The notes under the pieces were generated by a model. The model saw only the letters and a list, made by a program, of their open reading frames with translations. It searched no databases and was not told the origin of the DNA. A DNA stretch of 64,000 nt from Elmis aenea (taxonomy: Eukaryota > Arthropoda > Insecta > Coleoptera > Elmidae), in NCBI GenBank assembly GCA_947652605.1, contig OX393584.1, positions 31,483,467-31,547,466 on the forward strand. Direction: 5' to 3'. The stretch's first letter is position 1. The number at the start of each line of letters is the position of its first letter. The translations under genes were made by a program, and so were the position numbers. Below are positions 10,872 to 23,233 of the stretch, piece by piece.

Positions 10872-11955
10872 TACAGGGTGTTCCAGATTACATTTCCAGC
10901 ATGGGGATCTCGCTTACTATATTCTTTTTTCTCTCGTCACTTTTTTGTTTTAATCGTTAGAACAATTTTATGCTTTCTGAAGGTAATTTTTAATGGAGAA
11001 TGTAACTGTTATTTTAGATTATTTTTAACACCTACCATTTTCGAGATATTACCCCTAACTTCATTTTTTCTTATGGGCCGCGAAGTTGGCTATGGAATAG
11101 TTGAATATGCTTTTTTTTTCTCTTTAAAATAAGGTATTACTTGCTGCAACTATTTTTATAAATAAGTTACAAAATCAAGAAAAATCGTATTTAACCCATT
11201 ACTTATTAAGCTATCTATGAAAATTAAAACAAAAAACAACTAATTAAATGTCAAATGACAGTTACTATTTGTCTGCGGTATCATTTATTAGAATTTTATA
11301 GTATTGTTGTGTAATTCGATAGTCTTTGTAGCAAATTTGTTATCACATAATTATGGGCACGTTTACAACTAATTAAAAATGTTATATGTTGAAATGCTAA
11401 TTATTTGCAATAGAAACTGTGTAAAATAAATAATTCTAATTAATTATTGATTTGTTTTGGATTTTTGGTTGGTTTGTCGAAAAAACATATTCTTTTAAAT
11501 TTATTTCCAAATTTTTGTAATTAGGCATCCATCGATACCCTTTCTCGGGATATAGCTCTAAGTATATTCGCTTAGCTTCTACACAGACTTTATGGCAAAG
11601 AATGTAGCATCTCAAGATGTCAAATTTTTCGCTATTTTTAAATGTAGCCATCATTATAACAATTACTACAAAGACTATCACAACAATAATATGAAATTCT
11701 AATAAATGATACTGCAGACAAAGGTAATTGTCACTTGACATTTAATTAGTTGTTTTTTGTTTTTATTTTCATAGATAGCTTGATAAGTGATGGGTAAAAT
11801 ACGATTTTTCTTGATTTTGTGACTTATTTATAAAAATATATGTAGCAAGTAATATCTCATTTTAAAGAGAAAAAAAAGCATATTCAACTATTCCATAGCC
11901 AACTTTGCGGCCCATAAGAAAAAATGAAGTTACTTTCGGAGTTACACCCCCCTAA
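10872..11955. repeat. foldback element F1, unit 2
   Basis: Complete copy. It starts TACAGGGTGTTCCAGATTAC. Arms about 11041-11345 and 11640-11945 are inverted copies: for example, GGGCCGCGAAGTTGGCTATG near 11075 is matched in reverse near 11890-11920. It has the look of a non-autonomous snap-back transposon. No transposase seen. Confidence 0.7.
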
Positions 11956-13280
11956 GGGGGAGCGGTAAAATTAGGTTTTTATTTTATTTCTCAAATTTGG
12001 TTAAAAGTAGGAGAATGATATTCGATAGATGTTTTATACTCATTGAAAGGTTTCCCATAGTAATATTTTTAATCATCTCCCACCTTCACAGGGGGCTGAA
12101 AAGTGCGAACCCTGTTGGTTTTGTAATCAGAACTTTTTGGTGAGTTAAAAGTTTGCAGTTTAAATTTTTTTTTAAGTTTGATTTATTTAGAACGTTTTTT
12201 TATTATTTAGTTTTTCTCGTAAAATCTACAGTTTTTGAGTAAAACATTAAATGAGTGAACATGTTCCATTAAATATGTTTAAATAAAACGATTCATTTTG
12301 GTGTTACCATGGTTTGTTTATGTTCATATTAGGTACAATTGACGGGCGTTTTAGTGTTGTCGCCACGTAAACGTCAAAATGAATTACACCCGTCAGTTCT
12401 CCCCAATATGAACATAAACAAACCATCATGGTAACCACCATAATGAATCGTTTTATATTGGAATATTTTATGGTTCAGGTTCATTCATATAATTTTTTAC
12501 TCAAAAACTGTAGGTTTAACGAAAAAAGTGAATGAATAAAAAAACTTCTAAATAAATCAAGTTTAAAAAAAATTAAATTGTTAAATTTCAACCCACCAAA
12601 AATTTCTGCTAAAAAAACCAACAGGGGTTGCACTTTTCAGCCTCCTGTCAAGGTGGGAGAGGATTAAAAATATTACCCTTGACTATAATATCCTTATAGA
12701 CGGCCAACCGCTATGTTAAATTTGGACGCTCATAAATGGAGACAATAGCGCGTTACTTTTGGAGACGACCGTTATTCTAGCGTGTCGCCGTAGTAGCGCT
12801 ATTGTTTTGCAGATTGATTGGTTTCTATGCTATTCAAGCATTTCGTTTAAAAATTGAATTATTAAAAGAAATCCTGTATAATACCATTGCCGCTATGAGA
12901 AATTTGGAGGGTTCGTGAAGCTTGGCCATACCCTGTTATTTAGAGGTACCCTAGGGTACCTTAGTCACCTCCAACAACACCGGCATCTATTGTCGAATTT
13001 CATTGTTACTTTTACTTGTTACATTTACGTTAATTGGTTTGAAAATTGAATAAGTCATTTGTTTTAACCCCTAAATTTAGACTACGTGCCGTATTTGAGT
13101 AGCCCCATAAGCGTTGGCTGTCTATAAGGATATTATAGTCAAGGATATTACTATGGGAAACCTTTTAATAAGTATAAAACATCTACCGAATATCATTCTT
13201 CTACATTTATCCAAATTTTAGAAATAAAACAAAAAGCCAATTTTACCGATCTCCTTTAGGGGGGTGAAACTCCGAAATAC
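11956..13280. repeat. foldback block F2, unit 2, with inserted MITE
   Basis: Copy of F2 displaced by 11160 bases, with the MITE at the same place (12677-13144). Nearly base-for-base the same as unit 1. Confidence 0.7.
12677..13144. mobile_element. 468-bp MITE, unit 2
   Basis: Same element, same target site (ATATTAC at 12670-12676 and 13145-13151) as in unit 1, so it was copied with the unit. Confidence 0.85.
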
Positions 13281-13299
13281 ACACAATACAAATACACAC

Positions 13300-14167
13300 G
13301 ACAGTGAAATACTGATTTTAATATGGACAATTTAGTTGTCAATACTGTAGATTGTGTAGATAATAGCTCAAATCAAAAACCATAGTTTAAATTAAAGAAC
13401 TTCATATTTACATTTAAACTGGATACAGGGGCTGATGTTACTAAGATATGGTTAAATGTTGTCAAAAAGTTTGACTGGGTCAGTAAAGTTAATAAAACTA
13501 GTTGTAAGTTAGGAGCTTTCAGGTGTTCAGTTGTAGTACCGGTAGGCACTATGGATGCTACATACACAGAGGCGGATGTAACGACGAGCGCGCGCCCTGG
13601 GCCCCGACTTTTAAAGGGCCCGCAAAACCCAGACTTTATTCATATAAATATGGGTAATATGTATTTAAATTTTATTTGTCTCTCTCTTTTTTTTAAGGGG
13701 CCCAATATTTTCTTCAGCGCCCGAGGCTTCGGCCGACCTTAATCCGCCTTTGTACATACAATATCAACGAATAAGTCAAAAATAAATACACAAAGATAAT
13801 GTTATTGAAAGTGAATCAGGAACATCTATTTTAATTGGAAATGCTTGCGAGAAATTGAACTGAGTAAAAATAAGATTAGTTGGCTTTAGTCAGAAAATAG
13901 AAAAAGAAACATTCATCAAAAATAATGTAGATATATTTATAATCTATCTGCACGACATCCACCAAAATGAATTTAGTTGATAACCCTGCAAGACACGAAT
14001 AAAACAGCTCTTACGCCATTTTTCTTTCTTTTAAAATCAAAAGGACCCTTTCGAAAAAATTTGAGCTGTAAAGTTAGTTTGTTAAGAGTGTTTATTTTTT
14101 TCATTAGGTATCACAATAAATTTAATAAAAACAAGACCTATCAATAACTTACTTAGTCAATAAAAAT
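13300..14167 (+). mobile_element. retropepsin remnant C3 (chimeric)
   Basis: The left and middle markers match C1 (TAAGATATGG, GGGCCCGC, AAGATAATG, GAGTAAAA). The right-hand marker GTTTGTTAAGAG near 14080 matches C2. On the left it is attached to F2 as C1 is; on the right it runs into grh exons as C2 does. Confidence 0.65.
13567..13752. mobile_element. hAT-type MITE inside C3
   Basis: Same element and target duplication (13559-13566 and 13753-13760), shortened by two bases near 13648. Confidence 0.8.
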
Positions 14168-14300
14168 GATTGAAAATTAAATGATAATGATAACACTCTT
14201 CTAGGTACTATAAACAAGTTATAAAATTAGACAAATCACTTTTAAAATCACATTTAAAATCACATTCATAAAAATAACAATCACAGGTCCAGTTAATTAT

Positions 14301-15083
14301 TTAATGATCCACAAATGTTATGTCCAACAGATCTTTGTCGACTGTGTTGACCTCCAACAGGAATACACCTTCATTGAAATGGTATGCGACCATGTCGTCG
14401 TCAATCTCGATCTTAATGCTAAAACAGAATGATGATGAGCGGGGGGGCGTATAAACCCAGTCAAAGGTGTTATTAATACATGCGGACTGTTAGTGCCCCA
14501 AAAAGTTAGTAGTATCCAGTTCACTTCTTCATAACTACTCCAAACTAATACAACTGCTAACTTACCCTTTTTTGTTTTTGCGATACAAGTTCTTTACGCT
14601 CGAAGCAGAAATGTTGTATTTATTCTCCGTCTGCAAAATAAGGAAAACGAAATTAATTTTTGATTGCATATAGCTTCAGTCTTTCTTAATTTTAGCATAG
14701 ATTTAGAGGAAGTACTGAGCTTTTGAATATAAACTATAGATACGTGGAGCTAGCAAAAGTGAACTGATCCCACGTTGACAATGCGGTGATGTTAGACATG
14801 CTAGTTTAGTTTGTTATATGAGTTCATATGAAATGTATAAAAGCCCAGTACGTCCAGGTCCATGCAACATTTAGCGGAAAGCTGAAGCGTTACGGAAAGG
14901 AATTAACTTACCGCATTTAGCAGTCCCACTGTGGTTAGTGTAATGACATGGAGTGGAGTATATACTTCTTCCGACTCCTGACGTACATATAAGATTATTC
15001 GCTGATGAAGAGGGCCCGCGCTTCCAGGACTACGACCTAGTATTGTAGGCGACTTAGCAGCTTTATGTAATATGAAAGGGGAA
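14301..15083 (-). pseudogene. grh: partial duplicate of last three grainyhead exons (unit 2)
   Basis: This is nearly the same as the unit 1 copy, displaced by 7116 bases: exons 14912-15083, 14566-14630 and 14301-14418. It shares the 18-nt insertion and the same 5' cut point, so both copies descend from one truncated ancestor. One visible difference is ACG instead of ATG at the first codon of the middle exon. A reverse-transcriptase fragment begins 15 bases beyond the cut point. Probably non-functional. Confidence 0.85.
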
Positions 15084-15098
15084 TAGTTTTTCATTATA

Positions 15099-16019
15099 GT
15101 AGTAGTAGTCTTTATTTGTTCTGAAAAATCCAAAAAGGCGTAGAACATGTCACAGTAATGATATAAAAAATACACATATATACGAATATATACAACACAA
15201 TTATAATTACTTAAAGGAGTTTTTAAAGTAATCGTCATTAAGGTATTCACTAACTCCATAGTAAGCTTTAGAAATTAGGACATTTCTTAATCTTTTCTTC
15301 AAGTCAGGAGTGCGTAGATTTTTTATACTCTCAGGTGATGTATTAAATTTGTTATATATTGCAATAATTATAGAGGCAACATTTTTTTGAAGATAAGTAT
15401 ATTTGAAGCAATCGGGCTTAAGATTTTTTTTATGTCGTGTATTGGCTGCATGGTTTCTTATATTCACTTCAAACAGATCAAAATTATTTCTTACGAAAAG
15501 GATGGCTTCGAGAATGAATAGGCCGTAAAAAGTTAATATTTCTTTGTCACGAAAAGTGTCTTTACAATGATCTCGGTAGTTTAGACCAAAAATAGTTCTT
15601 ATACATCGCTTTTGTATAATAAAGAGGCGTGCAGAGTCACTAGCGTTACCCCAAAAAATTATAGCATAACGTAACCTAGATTCAACATACGCATGATATG
15701 CAGTTTTGGCCGCGTTTGTACTGACTAATTTTTTTAGGTTTTTTAGTGCGAAAGGATACCGTGACAGGCTTTGTGACAGGCGTTCGATGTGGTATGACCA
15801 GTCCAGTCTAGAGTCAATACCTAAACCAAGAAATGATATTTTATTAACAACATTTATAGTTGTGGAATTGTTTTTAAGTTTTAGGTCGGAGGTTAATTTA
15901 CTTTGTGAAAACTTTATTACTTGAGTTTTATTGACATTTAAGGTTAGATTGTTTAATGTGAACCAAAGTTGGAGTTGGCCTAAGCAGTCAAAGAGTTTTT
16001 GTTCAGAATTTTTTGAATC
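15099..16019 (-). mobile_element. 5'-truncated non-LTR retrotransposon (RT C-terminal part)
   Basis: The - strand reads the end of a reverse transcriptase: SFLGLGIDSRLDWSYHI, KTAYHAYVESRLRYAIIFWG, IQKRCIRTIFGLNYRDHC and NTRHKKNL, ending at 15207. The 3' tail ends in a TAC/GTA trinucleotide run at 15099-15110 (+). The coding part looks open where I translated it. Compared with unit 1 the insertion replaces about 80 bases of target (equivalent to 7982-8062) and has no target duplication. A jockey/CR1-like clade is likely. Confidence 0.75.
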
Positions 16020-16329
16020 TATTTCTAAAAGTATAACAATAACTTATCTAACAAAAATTTGTTTTATCAAAAATTAAACTCGTAAACCGGTTTCTAATAA
16101 CGAGATTCTATTTCATTTACCAGCTATATTTTAACGTGTTTTTCAAAAAGAATTTTATAGAGAATAAACCTGTTAAAAACCAGCAACTTTCGTTTAATTT
16201 CAGTCAAATAGAACAGCAATTATTTTTTTTTCTATCTTTATCTCTCTGTTTATTGGGGCGGCGAAACGTACTTTAGCACGCGGCCGGCCAAGTACTCAGA
16301 AACGGCAATGATGATAAGAAATGTATTAC

Positions 16330-16507
16330 CGAAAGTATAAATTTCGCTTGTTTTCTGATGAGATTCTTCATTAATTCTATAGATTGACTTTTGACTAACA
16401 TCCCAAGTCTTTAAAAGATTTTTTTCATCTTCTAAAAGCGGTCTGATTTTTATCGCTACTTTAATAGTATTCAGAGACATTTTAGTATCTGAAGTTTTTT
16501 TTGTCAT
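16330..16507 (-). CDS. first coding exon of CENP-E-like kinesin, full length
   Basis: The exon starts at ATG 16505-16507 and ends at a GTAATA donor at 16329, giving 59 codons plus one base. A second Met follows nine codons in. The reading TIKVAIKIRPLLEDEKN continues to SEIYTFG, which fits the first beta strands of a kinesin motor domain (V.I+.RP motif, then the Y.F. strand) and most resembles CENP-E/cmet type kinesins. No second exon with the next motor motifs (FD.VF, P-loop) was found to the left, where the sequence runs into the duplicated grh exons. This is therefore a 5' gene fragment unless splicing skips the whole grh copy. The upstream 560 bases (16510-17090) are present only in this copy and may hold its promoter. 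Confidence 0.6.
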
Positions 16508-17636
16508 ATTTTATAATTTAACAACTCAGTAATATTGATAAATATATTAAAAATTGCAGTACTTAAAACACGTGTGTATAACCAGAAGATACTGTATCTA
16601 ACAAAAAACTTTTAAAATTCCCCACCTTCATGAGGACAAATCACGATAAGCCTCTATAACGCTTGCGTGTACGCTTGAACTTTTAAATTTTTAAGTATCC
16701 CTCTGTCGTTACTAGTATGAACTCAATGCTCACTAGTCAGTTTAAGCGAAGTTGCCTGTAACGTGGCGTCAATGCGGCAAAAATTTCAAACACGAATCAG
16801 TAAGGTGAATGATATAAGGATTTATTGAAAATGTTGTAACAAAATTCTATGGATAGATACATAAAAACAATGCTTGTTTTTGTGTAGGTGCTTATAATAA
16901 GGCGCCATGATGTAAATTGGGGCTATTTTTAATAATTATAATTTAAGAAATAACGTTTAAGAGTGTTTAATGATTCTGAAAATAATTTTTAAGCGTCTCT
17001 CGTATACAAGCAAAGTGCTCCGCCTATTGGAATAATCTTCTTCTATGTTGGAATAATGTCAAGGAGGTGGCGTCCTCATTGGTGATATTAAGAAATACAA
17101 CTTAACTTCATTTCCGTCTATGCGCAACATAGAAGATGCGCAAACGATTTAAGTAGGTGGGGGACTTAGCGCCTCTGAAACTGAAATTCCATTTTTACTT
17201 GTGCACGTTGCGTTGCAATTTTTGTTTGGGATTTTTAGAAATTTTTACGTTTAGGTTAATTTTATGCTTGATAACCATCCATAAAAGAATATAAATATTT
17301 GTCATTTGTATATGCAATCGTGTTTCATTGCAGTTTCTGTGACGGGCAGCGATAAAGGGATTGCTGAATTTGAATGTTGTACTACATCGATTACAATTTA
17401 ATACGGCAATAATCTTTTTTAATGATTTTTTAGCTACCTTACTATTTTAAATTTAAGTGATTACTATCTACGTATACAAAAATACCCTCACATTTTTATT
17501 TATATGTTTATACAAAATTAAATAAACAAATTATTTTAGCAATAAGATATGAAAAAGCATTTAAATACAAATATATTTATTGTATAAAAAAATATTGCTG
17601 TACATAAAATTTACACATTTCTAACTATTTTACTTA

Positions 17637-18720
17637 TACAGGGTGTTCCAGATTACATTTCCAGCATGGGGATCTCGCTTATTATATTCTTTTTTCTCTC
17701 GTAACTTTTTTGTTTTAATCGTTAGAACAATTTTATGCTTTCTGAAGGTACTTTTTAATGGAGAATGTAACTGTTATTTTAGATTATTTTTAACACCTAC
17801 CATTTTCGAGATATTACCCCTAACTTCATTTTTTCTTATGGGCCGCGAAGTTGGCTATGGAATAGTTGAATATGCTTTTTTTTTCTCTTTAAAATAAGGT
17901 ATTAATTGCTGCAACTATTTTTATAAATAAGTCACAAAATCAAGAAAAATCGTATTTAACCCATTACTTATTAAGCTATCTATGAAAATTAAAACAAAAA
18001 ACAACTAATTAAATGTCAAATGACAGTTACTATTTGTCTGCGGTATCATTTATTAGAATTTTATAGTATTGTTGTGTAATTCGATAGTCTTTGTAGCAAA
18101 TTTGTTATCACATAATTATGGGCACGTTTACAACTAATTAAAAATGTTATATGTTGAAATGCTAATTATTTGCAATAGAAACTGTGTAAAATAAATAATT
18201 CTAATTAATTATTGATTTGTTTTGGATTTTTGGTTGGTTTGTCGAAAAAACATAATCTTTTAAATTTATTTCCAAATTTTTGTAATTAGGCATCCATCGA
18301 TACCTTTTCTCGGGATATAGCTCTAAGTATATTCGCTTAGCTTCTACACAGACTTTATGGCAAAGAATGTAGCATCTCAAGATGTCAAATTTTTCGCTAT
18401 TTTTAAATGTAGCCATCATTATAACAATTACTACAAAGACGATCACAACAATAATATGAAATTCTAATAAATGATACTGCAGACAAAGGTAATTGTCACT
18501 TGACATTTAATTAGTTGTTTTTTGTTTTTATTTTCATAGATAGCTTGATAAGTGATGGGTAAAATACGATTTTTCTTGATTTTGTGACTTATTTATAAAA
18601 ATATATGTAGCAAGTAATATCTCATTTTAAAGAGAAAAAAAAAGCATATTCAACTATTCCATAGCCAACTTTGCGGCCCATAAGAAAAAATGAAGTTACT
18701 TTCGGAGTTACACCCCCCTA
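17637..18720. repeat. foldback element F1, unit 3
   Basis: Third copy of F1, 6765 bases after the unit 2 copy, with only scattered substitutions. The same flanking sequence on the left (from the CGTTGCGTTGCAATTTTTG stretch near 17206) shows that it moved as part of the larger unit. Confidence 0.7.
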
Positions 18721-20045
18721 AGGGGGAGCGGTAAAATTAGGTTTTTATTTTATTTCTCAAATTTGGTTAAAAGTAGGAGAATGATATTCGATAGATGTTT
18801 TATACTCATTGAAAGGTTTCCCATAGTAATATTTTTAATCATCTCCCACCTTCACAGGGGGCTGAAAAGTGCGAACCCTGTTGGTTTTGTAATCAGAACT
18901 TTTTGGTGAGTTAAAAGTTTGCAGTTTAAATTTTTTTTTAAGTTTGATTTATTTAGAACGTTTTTTTATTATTTAGTTTTTCTCGTAAAATCTACAGTTT
19001 TTGAGTAAAACATTAAATGAGTGAACATGTTCCATTAAATATGTTTAAATAAAACGATTCATTTTGGTGTTACCATGGTTTGTTTATGTTCATATTCGGT
19101 ACAATTGACGGGCGTTTTAGTGTTGTCGCCACGTAAACGTCAAAATGAATTACACCCGTCAGTTCTCCCCAATATGAACATAAACAAACCATCATGGTAA
19201 CCACCATAATGAATCGTTTTATATTGGAATATTTTATGGTTCAGGTTCATTCATATAATTTTTTACTCAAAAACTGTAGGTTTAACGAAAAAAGTGAATG
19301 AATAAAAAAACTTCTAAATAAATCAAGTTTAAAAAAAATTAAATTGTTAAATTTCAACCCACCAAAAATTTCTGCTAAAAAAACCAACAGGGGTTGCACT
19401 TTTCAGCCTCCTGTCAAGGTGGGAGAGGATTAAAAATATTACCCTTGACTATAATATCCTTATAGACGGCCAACCGCTATGTTAAATTTGGACGCTCATA
19501 AATGGAGACAATAGCGCGTTACTTTTGGAGACGACCGTTATTCTAGCGTGTCGCCGTAGTAGCGCTATTGTTTTGCAGATTGATTGGTTTCTATGCTATT
19601 CAAGCATTTCGTTTAAAAATTGAATTATTAAAAGAAATCCTGTATAATACCATTGCCGCTATGAGAAATTTGGAGGGTTCGTGAAGCTTGGCCATACCCT
19701 GTTATTTAGAGGTACCCTAGGGTACCTTAGTCACCTCCAACAACACCGGCATCTATTGTCGAATTTCATTGTTACTTTTACTTGTTACATTTACGTTAAT
19801 TGGTTTGAAAATTGAATAAGTCATTTGTTTTAACCCCTAAATTTAGACTACGTGCCGTATTTGAGTAGCCCCATAAGCGTTGGCTGTCTATAAGGATATT
19901 ATAGTCAAGGATATTACTATGGGAAACCTTTTAATAAGTATAAAACATCTACCGAATATCATTCTTCTACATTTATCCAAATTTTAGAAATAAAACAAAA
20001 AGCCAATTTTACCGATCTCCTTTAGGGGGGTGAAACTCCGAAATA
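18721..20045. repeat. foldback block F2, unit 3, with inserted MITE
   Basis: Copy of F2 with the MITE at 19443-19910 in the same target position. Nearly base-for-base the same as units 1 and 2. Confidence 0.7.
19443..19910. mobile_element. 468-bp MITE, unit 3
   Basis: Same element and target duplication (19436-19442 and 19911-19917). Inherited by unit duplication. Confidence 0.85.
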
Positions 20046-20059
20046 CACACAATACAAAT

Positions 20060-20936
20060 ACACACGACAGTGAAATACTGATTTTAATATGGACAATTTA
20101 GTTGTCAATACTGTAGATTGTGTAGATAATAGCTCAAATCAAAAACCATAGTTTAAATTAAAGAACTTCATATTTACATTTAAACTGGATACAGGGGCTG
20201 ATGTTACTAAGATATGGTTAAATGTTGTCAAAAAGTTTGACTGGGTCAGTAAAGTTAATAAAACTAGTTGTAAGTTAAGAGCTTTCAGGTGTTCAGTTGT
20301 AGTACCGGTAGGCACTATGGATGCTACATACACAGAGGCGGATGTAACGACGAGCGCGCGCCCTGGGCCCCGACTTTTAAAGGGCCCGCAAAACCCAGAC
20401 TTTATTCATATAAAACTATGGGTAATATGTATTTAAATTTTATTTGTCTCTCTCTTTTTTTTAAGGGGCCCAATATTTTCTTCAGCGCCCGAGGCTTCGG
20501 CCGACCTTAATCCGCCTTTGTACATACAATATCAACGAATAAGTCAAAAATAAATACACAAAGATAATGTTATTGAAAGTGAATCAGGAACATCTATTTT
20601 AATTGGAAATGCTTGCGAGAAATTGAACTGAGTAAAAATAAGATTAGTTGGCTTTAGTCAGAAAATAGAAAAAGAAACATTCATCAAAAATAATGTAGAT
20701 ATATTTATAATCTATCTGCACGACATCCACCAAAATGAATTTAGTTGATAACCCTGCAAGACACGAATAAAACAGCTCTTACGCCATTTTTCTTTCTTTT
20801 AAAATCAAAAGGACCCTTTCGAAAAACTTTGAGCTGTAAAGTTAGTTTTTTAAGAGTGTTTATTTTTTTCATTAGGTATCACAATAAATTTAATAAAAAC
20901 AAGACCTATCAATAACTTACTTAGTCAATAAAAATG
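20060..20936 (+). mobile_element. retropepsin remnant C4
   Basis: Copy in front of the second Tim50 fragment; C1-like in markers and position. The protease signature lies at about 20176-20206. Confidence 0.65.
20333..20520. mobile_element. hAT-type MITE inside C4
   Basis: Same element and target duplication (20325-20332 and 20521-20528). Confidence 0.8.
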
Positions 20937-21562
20937 AATCTTTAAATGGAATGTATGAAATAGTAATTTATACTGCAGAGCAGGGTATGACTGTATTTCC
21001 ATTAATAGAAGTTTTGGATCCTAAAAACATTATATCATACAAGTTAGTTCGGGATGCTACACATTTTGTCGATGGACATCATGTAAAAAATTTAGATAAA
21101 CTGAACAGAGACCTGAACAAGGTGTTAATTTTTTGAAATAGTTTACTATATGTTTTGTAATGAATATCCTTTGTATTTAAAGGTTGTTGTTATCGACTGG
21201 AACATGGATTCAGTAAAATTTCATCCAGAAAACGTTCTTCGTGTAAATCGTTGGCCAGGCAATGATGATGACACCACTCTAATTGACTTAGCAGCGTTTT
21301 TAAGGAGTAAGTTCAATACAAGACTTATTTAAGTGCTTAATAACTTATTGCTTTTATTTATGTAGCTATTGCGCAGTCTGAGATTACTGATGTTAGAGAG
21401 GTACTAACCTACTACAATAAATTTGACGATCCATTAGCTACTTTCCGAGAGAGACAAAAGAAGCTAATGGAACAAGAAGAGGCTGATAGAGATGCCAAGG
21501 CTGGACAGCAACCACCACCAGTGAAACGCTGGACCCCTAGTTTCTTAAATAGAGTGTTCTAA
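20936..21562 (+). pseudogene. Tim50: Tim50 C-terminal exons, copy 2 (5' truncated)
   Basis: Second copy of the Tim50 3' end at an offset of 17926: exons to 21121, 21183-21306 and 21366-21562. Coding sequence, introns and at least 1 kb downstream match copy 1 closely, including the transposon junction at the 5' side. Such identity in introns points to a recent segmental duplication, not selection alone. The same parts of the protein are missing. A 35-base stretch near 22670-22705 is present here but absent from the matching place in copy 1 (near 4740), which distinguishes the copies. Confidence 0.88.
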
Positions 21563-21607
21563 TTTACATTTCTTCATGTGTATATTATGTTAATTTGTCT
21601 GTGTTAA

Positions 21608-21988
21608 CACGTTAAGCGCCACCATGTTAAAAAAAAGTAAGTTTTTCTGGCCACCAATTTTTTTTCTAAATTGCCCTTAAGTAATATAAAAAAATTCACA
21701 ACAAAATAACATTTTAACCAGTTTTTAATTGTTTTTGTGTGAATAAATTTGAATCATAAAACTTTTTTTTTTTAAATATCAATGTGGGTAAAAAAATTGT
21801 GACCAACAAGGTTTTATGGTCCAGCGGGCCATCCTTAAACCTTTTCTGGTATAGTTATATGTAATACAAGTATGTTTAAGAATACTGGCAGCCGAATCTA
21901 AATGTAGGCTGTTGTATCCAAATGGATACAGGTGGCCCATCGGGCAAAAATGATTTGTAGCATATGGATACAAATGGCGCTTAACGTG
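21608..21988. mobile_element. piggyBac-type MITE downstream of Tim50 copy 2
   Basis: Copy of the MITE at 3682-4063 with the same TTAA sites (21604-21607 and 21989-21992); duplicated with Tim50. Confidence 0.8.
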
Positions 21989-23233
21989 TTAAATGTTATG
22001 ATATGCAAAGCTTTTGCGTTGACTGTTCTGTAAAGTTTTGATAGTTTTCATAAAAATCTCAAAGTTACTTTTATAATTAATACCAAAAAGTTTGTTAATA
22101 CTTTGTTATGAATAAAGTGATTCACAAAATTTTTTAAGTAGTTTTTTTTTTACTGATTAAGTAATCTGCGTAACTACTAGGTTTGCTCTGTGTGTCACCA
22201 TTCATACTTTATTTTACTTAATAATTGCATAAATATATTAAATAGCAAAGTAACATGATAAAGAGACATCCGTAATCACACAAATTTGTTATTATTACTC
22301 TGTGATCTGTGATTGGTTTGACATCTGAAATACTGGCATAATCATAAAGTCCTGAGATTGAAGCTGTTTCAGTTGAGCCAGTTTACCATAATATAATTAA
22401 GTGATTTTTCGTTTATTCAAGGCATTTAGACAAATTGTCTAGCAAGAAGGAATATTATTAGTTTAAGAATTGCGTCTGCTTTAAAAATAATCAAAGATGC
22501 TTAAGTTTGACTTGAAACCCGGCTATTTTTTAGCATAAATAAACTAGTGAAATGGTTGGGAAATGTAAAGGTTTTTTTTTTTTTTAATTAAAGCGAAACA
22601 TACCATTTCGTGATGTATTTTATTGCCATGTACTAACACTTACATATTACGTTAACACATGTTGACCTTCCATTAGTAAAAATGTAATTCATATGTTAAT
22701 CAATATCAGTTTGGTTATCACTTATCAGTTACTAATTCACAATTTGTATACTTTAGGATGTTAATGAGGGCATATTCGTTTTATCATCTAATGCTACAAT
22801 TGTTTTTAGTTATTACTACCCTCACAAAATTATTTTTATGATATAACTTATCTAAAATAAGTATATTTATGAATCTACTTAAAAAGTTTGAACTTTGGGA
22901 AAAACTTTAGTATGTTTATTAAAGGTTGATAATGTTATTAAGGTATTAAAATCATACAAATCAAAACACTGCATTCAACGCATTTTTATTTAAAAAAACA
23001 ACAAATATACAACTGAATAGCTAAGAGAACACATGTTTTATAGAAAACTGTTACAAAAAAATATCACATTATGCAAAATACTTAACAATAATGTGTAAAC
23101 ATAACATAGTAAAACTAAGATAATGAACAATGTTACTTTAGTTAAATACGTATACAACAAAATTAAAGGCTTCCTATATTGCACATTTTCACACCCAAAT
23201 AAATAGATGTAAACAAAAAGTGGATCTAAATTA

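Noticed and set aside
10878..11132. 84-codon + strand frame repeated in three units, hydrophobic
   Set aside because: Starts at GTG in the transposon terminal motif and runs through a foldback arm; no family resemblance.
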